Assembly: GCA_028291985.1 (NCBI GenBank)
Contig: JAQGNE010000072.1
Location: forward strand, 1-44,076
Length of the DNA stretch: 44,076 nt
Source: Polaromonas sp.
Lineage (GTDB): Bacteria > Pseudomonadota > Gammaproteobacteria > Burkholderiales > Burkholderiaceae_C
Direction of reading: 5' to 3'
Shown: one piece after another, positions 9,478 to 17,719 of the stretch
Numbering within the stretch: the stretch's first letter is position 1
Layout: each line of letters opens with the position of its first letter
Translations under genes and position numbers: made by a program
Notes under the pieces: model-generated
The model's input: only the letters and a program-made list of their open reading frames with translations
What the model was told of the DNA's origin: nothing
The model's database searches: none

Positions 9478-9956
9478 TCAGGTGCTTATCTGTCGCTTCA
9501 ACCCGCGCATTACCGCCCCCACCAGCGGCAGCTTCGCATACAGCTCTTCAGCCGCGTCCCAGTAGTCGCGGTGAAACTCGATCTGGCCTTCGCTGCTGAA
9601 CCGCAGGTGCGAGGCGCCGCGCACGGCTTGCGGTTTGGCGGGTTTGCCGCTCTTGAAATAAAACTCGAAGTCCCAGGCAAGAAAGCATTGCCCGCCCTGG
9701 ATGACGCTTCGGTCACGATGAAGCGGGGCTTGTCGAGGGCAACGAACATGTGGCTGAAGATACCGTGGATGGCGGCCAGGCCGTGCACCTCGTTGAAGGG
9801 GTCCTTGAAGTAGGCGTTGGCGGTGTAGAGCGTGTTCAGCTGGTCAAGGCTTGCTGGCGTCCATGCTTCAAAAAGAGCTACCACTTGTGCAGTAGCGCGC
9901 TCGGATGTCATGGCGGACGCCAGGGGTTGCTGGCGGTGAAGCGACTCGCTCATCAC
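9478..9956 (-). pseudogene. NTF2-like (SnoaL-type) protein gene with a one-base frameshift
   Basis: The frame from 9956 encodes a nuclear-transport-factor-2-like protein up to D-K-P-R-F-I-V-T-E-A, then becomes nonsense. Moving one base at about 9703-9707 gives V-I-Q-G-G-Q-C-F-L-A-W-D-F-E-F-Y-F-K-S-G, then H-L-R-F-S-S-E-G-Q-I-E-F-H-R-D-Y-W-D, a classic NTF2-fold ending. That frame runs to a TGA at 9478-9480, giving about 159 residues in total. Its start overlaps the stop of the SDR gene by 4 bases, so the two form an operon. The cause is either a real single-base deletion or a sequencing error; the clean downstream frame makes the event recent or artefactual. Confidence 0.8.
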
Positions 9957-10723
9957 AGGCCGGTAAATTTACGTACCACTGGAAAATAAAGCGCATTGGG
10001 CAGCAGGCCCAGGGCTTTCATGCACAGCGTGAAGCGTCTCGGAAAATGAATCTCGAAGCGGCCCTGCGCCCAGCCGCGCAAGATTTCGGTGGCAGCTGCT
10101 TCCGGTTTGATGAGGCCTGGCATGCTGAACTGGTTTTGTGCGGTCAAGGGTGTCTCGACAAAGCCTGGGCAGACCAGGCTGACGCCGATGTGGCTGCGCT
10201 GCAAGTCAACGAACAGTGTTTCAGCCAGGTTGATCAGGGCAGCCTTGGTGGGCCCGTAAGCCAGGCTTTTGGGCAGGCCGCGGTAGCCGGCAACGCTGCT
10301 GATCAGGCTGATATGGCCGCTCTGACGCGCCAGAAAATGCGGCAGCAGGGCGTCCAGCACATACAGCGCGCCGATGTAGTTGATCTGCTGATGCAGCAGC
10401 ATGTCTTTCAGATCAAACGCAGTGGCGCGCATCTCGCGGTAGTGGCCGGCGCAGTACAGCACCATGTCAAGCGCGCCGCTTTCCAGCACACGCCCGGCGG
10501 CGGCCTTGACGGACGCGGCATCTCCGGCGTCCAGGGTCACCGCCACTGCACCCGGATGCTCCAGCACAAAAGCGTCCAGCGCCAGCTGGTTGCGGGCCGA
10601 GACAAACACTTGCGCTCCCTGGGCATGCAGGGCATGCGCGGTTGCCCGACCGATGCCGCTGGACGCGCCAACCAGCCATGCGCTTTTGCCGCGCCAGTCG
10701 GTCAGGGGAGGGTTGCAAGACAT
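9953..10723 (-). CDS. Short-chain dehydrogenase/reductase (SDR)
   Basis: NAD(P)-dependent oxidoreductase of 256 residues with a Rossmann fold. The cofactor motif G-A-S-S-G-I-G is at 19-25 and Y-C-A-G is near 90. The catalytic Ser143 (L-I-S-S-V-A-G), Tyr156 and Lys160 (Y-G-P-T-K) follow. I chose the ATG giving M-S-C-N-P-P-L-T-D-W. The longer frame to 10834 runs through an interspersed repeat and overlaps the upstream gene. The end overlaps the NTF2-like gene by 4 bases. Homologues recur with DUF3833, FAD oxidoreductase, DUF1365 and cyclopropane synthase genes, which suggests a lipid substrate; this is inference. Confidence 0.9.
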   Translation of the reverse strand: MSCNPPLTDWRGKSAWLVGASSGIGRATAHALHAQGAQVFVSARNQLALDAFVLEHPGAVAVTLDAGDAASVKAAAGRVLESGALDMVLYCAGHYREMRATAFDLKDMLLHQQINYIGALYVLDALLPHFLARQSGHISLISSVAGYRGLPKSLAYGPTKAALINLAETLFVDLQRSHIGVSLVCPGFVETPLTAQNQFSMPGLIKPEAAATEILRGWAQGRFEIHFPRRFTLCMKALGLLPNALYFPVVRKFTGL

Positions 10724-10735
10724 GGGGTGTAAATC

Positions 10736-10804
10736 ATTGATATGTATTTGATAGCAGCTGGCCCTTGTTTCCATTAGGCTGGGGCATGATTCGATGCATA
10801 AATC
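10736..10804 (+). repeat. Interspersed ~65-bp repeat, copy B
   Basis: Contains TATTTGATAGCAGC, 13 bases, CATTAGGCTGGGGC, then an AT-rich tail, matching the layout of copies A and C-F. It fills the gap between the SDR start and the stop of the upstream DUF3833 gene, so it would be transcribed within the operon. Confidence 0.65.
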
Positions 10805-10820
10805 GGGGTGTTGGGAACTC

Positions 10821-11423
10821 TCAGCGCTTGACAAAGGACAGCGTGACCGCTCCCAGCCTGATGCCGAACTTGCTCATCTCGGCCTTGTTCAGCATGACCT
10901 TGTCGCTCATCAGGTACATCCAGTCGTCAAACTGGACTTCAATCACCTTGCCGTCAACCGGCAGCTTCAAGGTGTAGCCCCAGCGGAAAGCATTGCCTTT
11001 TTCCTGGCCGGCTGCCTGGCCCACGACGTCGGCTGCGGCGCCGGTGTAGCTCCCATCAGCGCTGCGTTTCAGGGTCCAGATGCGCCGGTCTTTGGTGCCG
11101 TCCGAATAGGTGAAGTCTTCGTCCAGCACGCCGGTCTCCTGTCCTGGCAGGCCGGTCCAGGTGCAGGTCATGACCACCGTGAAACGCTTGACAACCTTGC
11201 CCGACCGGTCGGTGAAGACGCCATAGGCGTCCAGCGTGCCGCTGAAGTACTGACGCATGTCCAGCACCGGTTGTTCAGTGGCATAGTCGGTGATCTGCGG
11301 GCCCGCACAGCCGGTGATGACAGCGCCCAGACCCAGCGCAGCGGCCAGCAGGCTGGCATTGGCGAGCCGTTGAAAAGGTGCGAGCAGGCGGCCGGCAGCG
11401 GGCAGATGGGCTGTACAAGTCAT
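10821..11423 (-). CDS. DUF3833 family lipoprotein
   Basis: A 200-residue envelope lipoprotein. The signal peptide ends with V-I-T-G-C-A-G, a lipobox with Cys39. The mature part has T-L-D-A-Y-G-V-F-T-D-R-S-G-K-V, then F-x-x-D-D-W-M-Y-L and later K-F-G-I-R-L-G-A-V-T, the DUF3833 pattern of a lipocalin-like beta barrel. Function is unknown, but in Proteobacteria it is repeatedly encoded with the SDR/CFA-synthase/FAD-oxidoreductase set seen here. The start overlaps the end of the MFS gene by 4 bases (ATGA), indicating translational coupling. Confidence 0.87.
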   Translation of the reverse strand: MTCTAHLPAAGRLLAPFQRLANASLLAAALGLGAVITGCAGPQITDYATEQPVLDMRQYFSGTLDAYGVFTDRSGKVVKRFTVVMTCTWTGLPGQETGVLDEDFTYSDGTKDRRIWTLKRSADGSYTGAAADVVGQAAGQEKGNAFRWGYTLKLPVDGKVIEVQFDDWMYLMSDKVMLNKAEMSKFGIRLGAVTLSFVKR

Positions 11424-12724
11424 GCTGTGGTGGCCGCCGGTACAGCGGCAGGTTTCTTGATGATCAATTGGTAAAGCAGGCCGGCCGCAACCAGCTTCAG
11501 CACGCAGGGCAGCACGCAGTACGCCACCACCAGCGCCGACAGCGCGTCAGCATCACGCACGCCGGGGGAATAGCCAAACAGCCCCAGCACCGGTAGTGCC
11601 AGCCCGGCGGCCAGCGCCAGGTTCAGCTTGGTGGCAAAGTTCCACCAGCCGAAGTACGCGCCTTCTGCCTTGCCCGAGTCGCCCTGCGCCTGGATGACGC
11701 CGGCCAGCATGGCACCCGGCAGGGCCAAGTCGGTGCCCAGGGCTACGCCCGACAGCGCGCAGATGATGAGAAATGCGGTGGTCTGCCCGACAGCAAGCTG
11801 TGTGGCCCAGGCAAAAACGGCAATCGCCAGCAGCATGCCGCACAGCCAGCTGCGCGCCAGACCGATGCGTTTGACGAGGGCGAGCCACGCCGGTATCGAC
11901 GCGGCTGCCGACACGAAATAGCTGCCCAAAAAAGCTGGCTCCAGCGCGGCGGGCGCCTGTAGCAGGTCCTGGATGACGAACAGCACCAGCGTGGCCGGTA
12001 CCGCGCTGGCGATGCCATTGAGCATGAATACCGCCAGCAGGCGTTTGAAGCGCCCGTGCTGAAAGGGCCGCCAGATCGCGCCGGGCATGCCGGCGCGCGC
12101 AAGCAAGGCCGTTGCATCAGGCGGCGTCGCTATAGGCCGAACGGCCCGCGACCAAGCCAGCCAACCGGCAAACAGCGCTATCACAAAGATAGCACTTGTG
12201 GCAGGCAAACCAAGGGTCACAGGCGTGATCGATGCGAGCACCACGCCGACCAGGCCCAGGCCTTCGCGCCACGCGACGATGCGGCTGCGCTCGGCCTCAT
12301 TGCCGCCCAGCATTGCACCCCAGGACTGATGCGACACGCTCAAGGCGCTGTACGCGGCATAGGTCAGCACCAGTGCAGCGCTGACCCACGCTATCAGGGC
12401 ACCGGGCGTGCGGACCGGCGGGAAGAACAGCAGCATGAAACCCAGCGCCAGCAGCACGCAAGCTGCCGCGCCAAACATCAGCACGGACCTCGCAGACCGG
12501 GCGAACAGCCGGTCGCTGAGCCGGCCCAGCAGCGGGTCGATCAATGCATCAAAAAGGCGCGCTGCCAGCAGGATGATGCCCAGTGTGGCCAGCGGCATGC
12601 CGAACGCACGGGCGTAGTGGTTCGGCAAAATCACATAGAGCGGCAAGGCCACAAACGCCAGCGGCAAACCCAGCAGGCCATAGGCCAGACCCTGGCGGGG
12701 GGAAAAGGCGGTGCGCAGCGTCAT
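11420..12724 (-). CDS. MFS transporter, MelB/GPH-like
   Basis: Inner-membrane secondary carrier, 434 residues with about 12 hydrophobic segments. The first cytoplasmic loop reads A-R-L-F-D-A-L-I-D-P-L-L-G-R-L-S-D-R, the D-P-x-x-G-x-x-x-D signature of the glycoside-pentoside-hexuronide (MelB-like) branch. The substrate cannot be read from sequence; neighbours suggest a lipid, lysolipid or lipid precursor rather than a sugar, but that is inference. It overlaps DUF3833 by 4 bases. A 108-base gap separates it from the chalcone-isomerase-like gene upstream. Confidence 0.88.
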   Translation of the reverse strand: MTLRTAFSPRQGLAYGLLGLPLAFVALPLYVILPNHYARAFGMPLATLGIILLAARLFDALIDPLLGRLSDRLFARSARSVLMFGAAACVLLALGFMLLFFPPVRTPGALIAWVSAALVLTYAAYSALSVSHQSWGAMLGGNEAERSRIVAWREGLGLVGVVLASITPVTLGLPATSAIFVIALFAGWLAWSRAVRPIATPPDATALLARAGMPGAIWRPFQHGRFKRLLAVFMLNGIASAVPATLVLFVIQDLLQAPAALEPAFLGSYFVSAAASIPAWLALVKRIGLARSWLCGMLLAIAVFAWATQLAVGQTTAFLIICALSGVALGTDLALPGAMLAGVIQAQGDSGKAEGAYFGWWNFATKLNLALAAGLALPVLGLFGYSPGVRDADALSALVVAYCVLPCVLKLVAAGLLYQLIIKKPAAVPAATTA

Positions 12725-12832
12725 GGCCAGTGTGTCAGGTGCGCGTGGGTGGCGTGGATGGCGTCAAGACATGGCCGCGTCTGGCGACGCTACTGACCAG
12801 CGCCGGACGCCATTGGGCTTGCACCAGGGCAT

Positions 12833-13477
12833 TCATCGCGCACCCGCCAGCAAGGCATCGCGCATCTCGGGCTCGGACGTTTTCTCAGACAGCCAGATGC
12901 CAAAAAACAGGCGGGCGAATTCGGTGTCGCGTATCTCGCCTGCACCCTTTCCATTGACCAGAAAGAGCGCGCCCACGCCGGGCTGGTTTACACCCATGAT
13001 GCGGTCGCCCTTCTTGACGTTGGGAAAGACGCGCAGCATGGCGGCCGTCCAGTCATCAGCCTGCGCCCGGCTGATGCTGGCCGAGCGGCGCATCTCGACC
13101 AGGGAGCGGGCGGCAATATCGTTGTTGTCAAAGTGGCGCAAATAGGCAAGCTCCAGCGCGAAAGGCCGGCCTGGCAACTGCGCGGCCGTCACGCCGGGCG
13201 GCGCCCACAAACGGGCGTCATATAACTGAAAGCCCCATACCGTCAGCCGCGTCTTGCCGACCAGGCGTTGCTCGGGCAGCAAGTCCTTGAGCTCCGGCCG
13301 CGTATCGGCCGCTGCCAAGGGTGCCGGGGCTTGCGCGGCAGGCGCTGCCGGTGTGGGCTGCTGTGCACAAGCGATTGCCGCAAGACCTGACATGCCGGCC
13401 AGCAGGCAAGCGGTAACACCGGCGCTTAACGCGTGGCGGGCGGCGGATGCCACCGACAGGTCAAACACCGGTTTCAT
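12833..13477 (-). CDS. Chalcone-isomerase-like secreted protein
   Basis: A 214-residue protein with an N-terminal signal peptide ending near A-I-A-C-A-Q-Q, then a Pro/Ala-rich linker. The C-terminal 160 residues match the bacterial chalcone isomerase-like domain: L-T-V-W-G-F-Q-L-Y-D-A-R-L-W, L-A-Y-L-R-H-F, F-P-N-V-K-K-G-D-R and F-A-R-L-F-F-G-I-W-L. Plant-type catalysis is not implied; relatives bind fatty acids, which would fit the lipid genes around it. It is exported, unlike the enzymes next to it. Confidence 0.85.
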   Translation of the reverse strand: MKPVFDLSVASAARHALSAGVTACLLAGMSGLAAIACAQQPTPAAPAAQAPAPLAAADTRPELKDLLPEQRLVGKTRLTVWGFQLYDARLWAPPGVTAAQLPGRPFALELAYLRHFDNNDIAARSLVEMRRSASISRAQADDWTAAMLRVFPNVKKGDRIMGVNQPGVGALFLVNGKGAGEIRDTEFARLFFGIWLSEKTSEPEMRDALLAGAR

Positions 13478-13480
13478 AGG

Positions 13481-13550
13481 AAGAATCCAAGCGTTTTAAT
13501 GCTCTAGCCCAATGAACACAGAAGATGTCTGCTATCATTTGTGTAGCGTT
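13481..13550 (-). repeat. Interspersed ~65-bp repeat, copy C
   Basis: On the minus strand: GCTACACAAATGATAGCAG, then CATTGGGCTAGAGC exactly 13 bases after the 9-base core. It occupies the 104-base space between the cyclopropane-fatty-acid synthase gene and the chalcone-isomerase-like gene. GCTAC...GATAGC forms an imperfect hairpin. Confidence 0.65.
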
Positions 13551-13581
13551 AGAGATCTTGATGGGCATGCAGCAGCGGCTG

Positions 13582-15051
13582 TCAGAGCTTGCGCAGCGTG
13601 TACTGCACCACGTCCGTATTGGCCTCTGCGAAGGCTGCTTCGCAGTAGCCCAGGTAAAACTCCCAGATACGGATGAAGCGCCTGTCAAACCCCAGTTGCA
13701 GCACGCGTGACTCTTGCGCCATGAAGTCTTCGCGCCACAGCTGCAGCGTGCGCGCATAGTCCTGGCCAAATGAAAACTCGTCGACCACCTCAAAGCCGGC
13801 GGCTTGGGCCTGCAGGCGAAACTCGCGCGGGCAGGGCAGACATCCGCCCGGAAAGATGTATTGCTGGATGAAATCTGTTGACGCGATGTAGCGGTCAAAC
13901 AGGTCGTCGGCGATCACGATGCTTTGAATGCAGGCATGGCCGCCGGGCTTGAGCAGGCGCGCCACCGTCTGAAAGTATTCGGGCCAGTATTCCCGCCCCA
14001 CCGCTTCCACCATCTCGATGGAGCAGACCGCATCGAACGGTGCGTCTTCGGTGGTCTTGCCGATGTCGCGGTAGTCCTGAAGCCGTAGATCGGCGTACGT
14101 GGCCCCCACGCTCCCCACTGCGCGTGGCTCGCTGCACCCCGAGGGGGCTTCGTGCCGCGGCTCAGAGCCTGCAAGTGCAGGCTTGGACGGCACGAAGAAG
14201 GGCTGCGTCCCGCGGCTCGAGCTGAAAGCCGCTGCGCCTGCGCTCCGGCAAAGGGGGTCCCGCGGCCCCTGCTTGGGCAGAGCTTCACCACTGGCGCTAG
14301 CTTTTTCAAAACGATTACCCCGAGCCAGTTGAGAGATGCCCTCACGCTCCATGCGCGCCCTGGCCCAGGCCAGCTGCTCGGTGCTCAGTGTCACGCCCAC
14401 CACAGAGGCGTCGAACTCGAGCACCGCTTTTTCAGCCAGCGCGCCCCAGCCGCAGCCGAGCTCCAGCACGCGGTCGCCGGGTTTGACGCGGGCCATGCGC
14501 AGCGCGCGGCGTACCTTGGCATGCTGGCCTTCGCGCATCGTGCTCTCGGGCGACTCGAAAATCGCTGATGAGTAGTTCATGGTGCCGTCCAGCCACAGCT
14601 CATAAAACGCATTGCCCAGGTCGTAATGGGCATGGATGTTTTTCTGGCTGTTGGCCCTGGTGTTGCGGTTGAACAAATGCTTGACGCGGTAGGCCAAGCG
14701 GCCCAGCCAGGTGCCGTAGATGACATCCTCAACCTCCTTGCGGTTGACGATGAAGACGCGCAGCAGTTCGGTCAGGTGCGGCGTCGTCCAGTCGCCGGCG
14801 ATGAAGCTTTCGGCAAAGCCGATGTCGCCGGACTTGAGGGCGGCGCTGCATACATTCCAGTTCAGAAGATGCAGGCTGGCCATCGGGCTTTCGCCGTTGC
14901 CAAAGCGTTGCACCGAGCCGTCGGGCAGCTTGACGGTCAGCGTGCCGTGTTTGAGGCGCAGCAGCATCTTCAGCGCTGCCCGCGCAGCCGAAGGTGCATC
15001 GCCCGGCATGGAAAAAGCCGACGGGTTCGGTGAGGTGTTGGAAGTGTTCAT
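13582..15051 (-). CDS. Cyclopropane-fatty-acid synthase family methyltransferase with in-frame repeat insertion
   Basis: SAM-dependent enzyme predicted to methylate or cyclopropanate unsaturated acyl chains of phospholipids. The 489-residue protein has the CFA layout: an N-terminal lipid-binding part; H-A-H-Y-D-L-G-N-A-F-Y; V-L-E-L-G-C-G-W-G-A-L-A-E (SAM site, about 195-208); S-I-E-M-V-E-A-V-G-R-E-Y-W; and Q-Y-I-F-P-G-G-C-L-P. Between G-I-S-Q-L-A and D-L-R-L-Q-D-Y-R-D, adjacent in relatives, lie about 77 extra residues (244-320, DNA 14092-14322) rich in Ser, Pro, Ala and Arg, encoded by a palindromic repeat. Without them the length is near 412, the family norm. The insertion falls in a helix-to-strand loop of the Rossmann fold and keeps the frame open, so activity may survive. 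The start ATG overlaps the DUF1365 stop by 4 bases. Confidence 0.9.
   Translation of the reverse strand: MNTSNTSPNPSAFSMPGDAPSAARAALKMLLRLKHGTLTVKLPDGSVQRFGNGESPMASLHLLNWNVCSAALKSGDIGFAESFIAGDWTTPHLTELLRVFIVNRKEVEDVIYGTWLGRLAYRVKHLFNRNTRANSQKNIHAHYDLGNAFYELWLDGTMNYSSAIFESPESTMREGQHAKVRRALRMARVKPGDRVLELGCGWGALAEKAVLEFDASVVGVTLSTEQLAWARARMEREGISQLARGNRFEKASASGEALPKQGPRDPLCRSAGAAAFSSSRGTQPFFVPSKPALAGSEPRHEAPSGCSEPRAVGSVGATYADLRLQDYRDIGKTTEDAPFDAVCSIEMVEAVGREYWPEYFQTVARLLKPGGHACIQSIVIADDLFDRYIASTDFIQQYIFPGGCLPCPREFRLQAQAAGFEVVDEFSFGQDYARTLQLWREDFMAQESRVLQLGFDRRFIRIWEFYLGYCEAAFAEANTDVVQYTLRKL
14097..14276 (+). repeat. Palindromic interspersed element, copy 2, inside the CFA synthase gene
   Basis: Nested palindromes are visible: outer arms CTTCGTGCCG (14148-14157) and CGGCACGAAG (14188-14197), and inner arms GCCTGCA (14167-14173) and TGCAGGC (14176-14182). 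CCGCGGCTC occurs twice, at 14155 and 14210. Positions 14224-14276 match the complement of 7062-7113. The element is read through in frame on the minus strand by the CFA synthase gene. I recall similar GTGGCCCCCACGC-type elements as common in Comamonadaceae genomes, but cannot confirm it here. Confidence 0.75.
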
Positions 15052-15842
15052 CGCGTCACGGCTATTTTTGGAGGCGGGGGTTTGGAAATGAAGGGCACAC
15101 GCTTGCGCCACAGCTTGAAGGCTTGCCAGTGAATGCGCGCCACCACACCGACGGTCATGGCCGGGTAGGACCACAGGGCTCTACGCAGGCTGAACGCGGT
15201 GACGGGCTCCAGGCTGCCGCTGACGCTGGTCTGCAGCAGGGGGCCGGTGGCATCGTCATAGTCGATGCAGGCGATGGTGTGTTCGACGCCGCCGCGCACG
15301 GTGCGCATGAAGCGAAACCGGTAGCCGCCTTCCACGCTGCAAAAGGGCGAGACATGGAATGCCTTGCCGGCCTTCAGCTCCTGGCCATAGCGGGGCTTGT
15401 CGAGCAGGTAGCAGTGGCGCTCGCCAAACGTGTTGTTGACTTCAACCACGATGGCGCTCAGGCTGCCATTTGCCCCATGGCAGTACCAGAAACTGACGGG
15501 TTTGAAGGTGTAGCCGAGCACCCGTGGGTAGGTGTGAAGCCAGATCTCGCCGCCGGTGTCTTCAACGCCTTCGCGGTGCAGCAGCTCGTCCAGCCAGGCG
15601 ACAGCGTTGCTGCGTCCGTCACCGTGGTCGCGGTCAAAAAAACTGAGCAGGCCAGAGCGGTTGTGGGCCAGCGCGCCACCTCCCGCCTGCTGCATTGCGC
15701 GCATCGGCAGCATCAAAAAATAGCTGGGGTAGGCAAACGCATTGCGCACAGGCTTGAGCCGTGTGTGCCTGACCTGGCCGAAGCCGAGGAGAGGCGATGC
15801 AGCCGCTGCGTGCTGCGCTGCTTGCCTGCCTTCGAATGTCAC
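15048..15842 (-). CDS. DUF1365 family protein
   Basis: A 264-residue cytoplasmic protein of the DUF1365 family: V-R-H-T-R-L-K-P-V-R-N-A-F-A-Y-P-S-Y, D-R-D-H-G-D-G-R-S, P-R-V-L-G-Y-T-F-K-P-V-S-F-W-Y-C, V-E-V-N-N-T-F-G-E-R-H and K-A-F-H-V-S-P-F. Family function is unsettled. It is almost always encoded between an FAD oxidoreductase and a CFA-type methyltransferase, as here, so a role in making modified (methylated or furan-type) fatty acids is the reasonable inference. It overlaps both neighbours by 4 bases, so the three are translationally coupled. Confidence 0.92.
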   Translation of the reverse strand: MTFEGRQAAQHAAAASPLLGFGQVRHTRLKPVRNAFAYPSYFLMLPMRAMQQAGGGALAHNRSGLLSFFDRDHGDGRSNAVAWLDELLHREGVEDTGGEIWLHTYPRVLGYTFKPVSFWYCHGANGSLSAIVVEVNNTFGERHCYLLDKPRYGQELKAGKAFHVSPFCSVEGGYRFRFMRTVRGGVEHTIACIDYDDATGPLLQTSVSGSLEPVTAFSLRRALWSYPAMTVGVVARIHWQAFKLWRKRVPFISKPPPPKIAVTR

Positions 15843-17194
15843 CGCAGTGGTCCTTGCGCCAGGGGCTTTTCAAGGGCAGCGCCAAGTTGCGTGCCTGCCT
15901 GCAGGCCAGACTTGAGTCCGTCTTCATGAAAGCCGTAGCCGGTCCAGGCGCCACAAAAATAGGTATGCCGATGCCCTTGCAGGGCCGGTAGTTCACGCTG
16001 CGCGCGTATGGCCGCCAGGTCAAAAAACGGATGCGCGTAGTCAAATTCACCCATGATGAGATTACGCGGTATGTCCTGAACTGGATTCAGCGACACCAGC
16101 ACCGGCTGATTAGCGTTGAAGGGCAAAGGCTGCAACATGTTGAGCAGGTAGTGCAGGCAGACCTGGGCTGATTCGCGGCTGGTTTGTGGCGCGCGCTCAT
16201 AGTTCCAGGCGGCCCAGGCCAGCCTGTTCTTCGGCAACACGCTGGCATCGGTATGCAGCACCGCGCGGTTGGGCTGGTAGCGAATTGCGCCAAGCACCTG
16301 CTGTTCCTGCAGCGACGGATCGGCCAGCAAGGCCAGGGACTGGTCAGAGTGCGCCGCCAGCACCACCTTGTCGAAGCGTTCGATGCGGCTTTCGGTCACG
16401 ATGTCAACGCCATCGGCGTCGCGTGCGACTGTCTGCACCGGCGTGTTAAGGCGTTTGTCGGAAATCTGCGCCGTGATCTTGTCCACATAGTTGCGGGCGC
16501 CGCCTTCAACGGTCCACCATTGCGGCCGGTTGGCCACCTGGATGAGGCCGTGGTTGTAGCAAAACCGGATCATGGTCGCGACCGGAAACTGCAGCATCTG
16601 GTCGGTAGGGCAAGACCAGATGCAGCCCATCATCGGCAAAAAGTACCAGTCCCGAAATTCATCGGAAAGCTTTTGCTCCTGCAGAAAACTGCCCAGCGGC
16701 TGCATCAGCGCGGCGTCTGCTCCGGAGGATGCGAGCTCGTTGGTGATGCGGTTGAAGCGGGTGATGTCGCGCAGCATGCGCAGAAAGCGCCAGTTCAGCA
16801 GGTTGCCGCGCTGCGAAAAAACGGTGTTGAGGCTGGAGCCGCTCCACTCGAGCGGCGCGCCATGCCGGCCAGCAGCTGGCACCTGCACGGAAAACGACAT
16901 GTCCGATTTGGCAGTCTTGACGTCCAGCGCGGCGAACAGCGCCATCAGATGCGGGTAGGTTCGCTCGTTGAAGACGAGAAACCCGGTGTCGACCCCATGG
17001 GTGACAGGACCGTGCGGGCCGGCAAGGGTGACATCAACCGTGTGCGTGTGGCCGCCAAAATAATTGCCAGCCTCGAAGAGCGTGATGTCGGCCTTGCCGC
17101 GAAGCGTATGCGCGGCCATCAGACCGGAAATGCCAGAGCCCACGATGGCAACGCGTGGCAGGCCGGTGAAGGAAACACGGTGCGGGCTGAGCAT
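15839..17194 (-). CDS. FAD-dependent oxidoreductase (amine-oxidase-like fold)
   Basis: A 451-residue flavoprotein. The N-terminal dinucleotide site is V-A-I-V-G-S-G-I-S-G-L-M-A-A-H (about 15-29), followed by the acidic ribose-binding Glu (L-F-E-A) and G-G-H-T-H-T-V-D-V, the conserved region after the first beta-alpha-beta unit in this subfamily. The C-terminal F-C-G-A-W-T-G-Y-G-F-H-E-D-G is the second FAD contact. Likely substrates are acyl chains of membrane lipids, given the coupling to DUF1365 and CFA synthase. The start codon sits in the loop of a small hairpin (17185-17202), with G-rich sequence just upstream as a plausible ribosome binding site. Confidence 0.9.
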   Translation of the reverse strand: MLSPHRVSFTGLPRVAIVGSGISGLMAAHTLRGKADITLFEAGNYFGGHTHTVDVTLAGPHGPVTHGVDTGFLVFNERTYPHLMALFAALDVKTAKSDMSFSVQVPAAGRHGAPLEWSGSSLNTVFSQRGNLLNWRFLRMLRDITRFNRITNELASSGADAALMQPLGSFLQEQKLSDEFRDWYFLPMMGCIWSCPTDQMLQFPVATMIRFCYNHGLIQVANRPQWWTVEGGARNYVDKITAQISDKRLNTPVQTVARDADGVDIVTESRIERFDKVVLAAHSDQSLALLADPSLQEQQVLGAIRYQPNRAVLHTDASVLPKNRLAWAAWNYERAPQTSRESAQVCLHYLLNMLQPLPFNANQPVLVSLNPVQDIPRNLIMGEFDYAHPFFDLAAIRAQRELPALQGHRHTYFCGAWTGYGFHEDGLKSGLQAGTQLGAALEKPLAQGPLR

Positions 17195-17719
17195 GGTCAG
17201 CCGCCCGAATATAAAAATGCTGCGAAGCGCCCCGGCGCGAACGAGGGGGGGAGGGAGGAGGAGGAGAACCGCTCCGGGATTTCAGCCAGACCTGAAAGAT
17301 CTGGAAGGCCTCGCAACAATGAAACTGTAGGGTGCTTCGTCGTACACGCTTGCATGTGCACCGAAGACCTCGTTAAGAGCGTCGCCGCTGGCCAGGAGTT
17401 CCCCGTCCCGGGGGCCGCGAAAGCGTAAAGATTTGTGAACATAGGACCGCTGGAGAATGCGCCAGTGCCTGCCGCCCGGGATGGGTGCACAGCAGCGTTT
17501 GCCGGTGATCATAAGACCAAGATACCGTATGGTCAAATAGTGACCGAGCGGTATTTTTCAGTGGCGTGCTTTTGTTGGCGAAGCGTGGCAGCCGGTGAGG
17601 TGCAGGCACGACCCACAGCCGGCGGTTCGTTCCGGCTCATCCTGGATGCAGGCGCAGACGAGCATCGAATGCAAAGGGCGAAAGCGGCTGCGGTAGCGCC
17701 AGCGTTGCGCGTCAGCCGG
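17195..17719 (-). other. 525-base gap without a convincing gene
   Basis: Lies between the FAD oxidoreductase start and the glutathione peroxidase stop. Several short frames exist (for example 17282-17536 minus, 84 codons), but none resembles a known family or has good start signals. Notable sequence includes a purine run at 17243-17268 with G7, a GCGCC-CC-GGCGC hairpin at 17227-17238, and an AT-richer stretch at 17505-17570. It presumably carries the operon promoter and perhaps a gene remnant. I looked for an ECF sigma/ChrR pair, which often sits here in related clusters, and found none. Confidence 0.5.

Noticed and set aside
9865..9900. GAGCTACCACTTGTGCAGTAGC in the NTF2-like gene as a repeat copy
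   Set aside because: It has an inverted GCTAC/GTAGC pair but neither core of the family nor the right spacing; it is normal coding sequence for the protein.
12165..12205. GATAGC core inside the MFS gene, and similar cores in phoX (near 42525) and the pglL-like gene (near 1435)
   Set aside because: They share GATAGC and the rare ATA codon, but the second core is not found 13 bases later, so I do not call them repeat copies.
17282..17536. 84-codon minus-strand frame in the gap before the FAD oxidoreductase
   Set aside because: No family resemblance, no ribosome binding site, and competing frames are equally open; not enough to call a gene.
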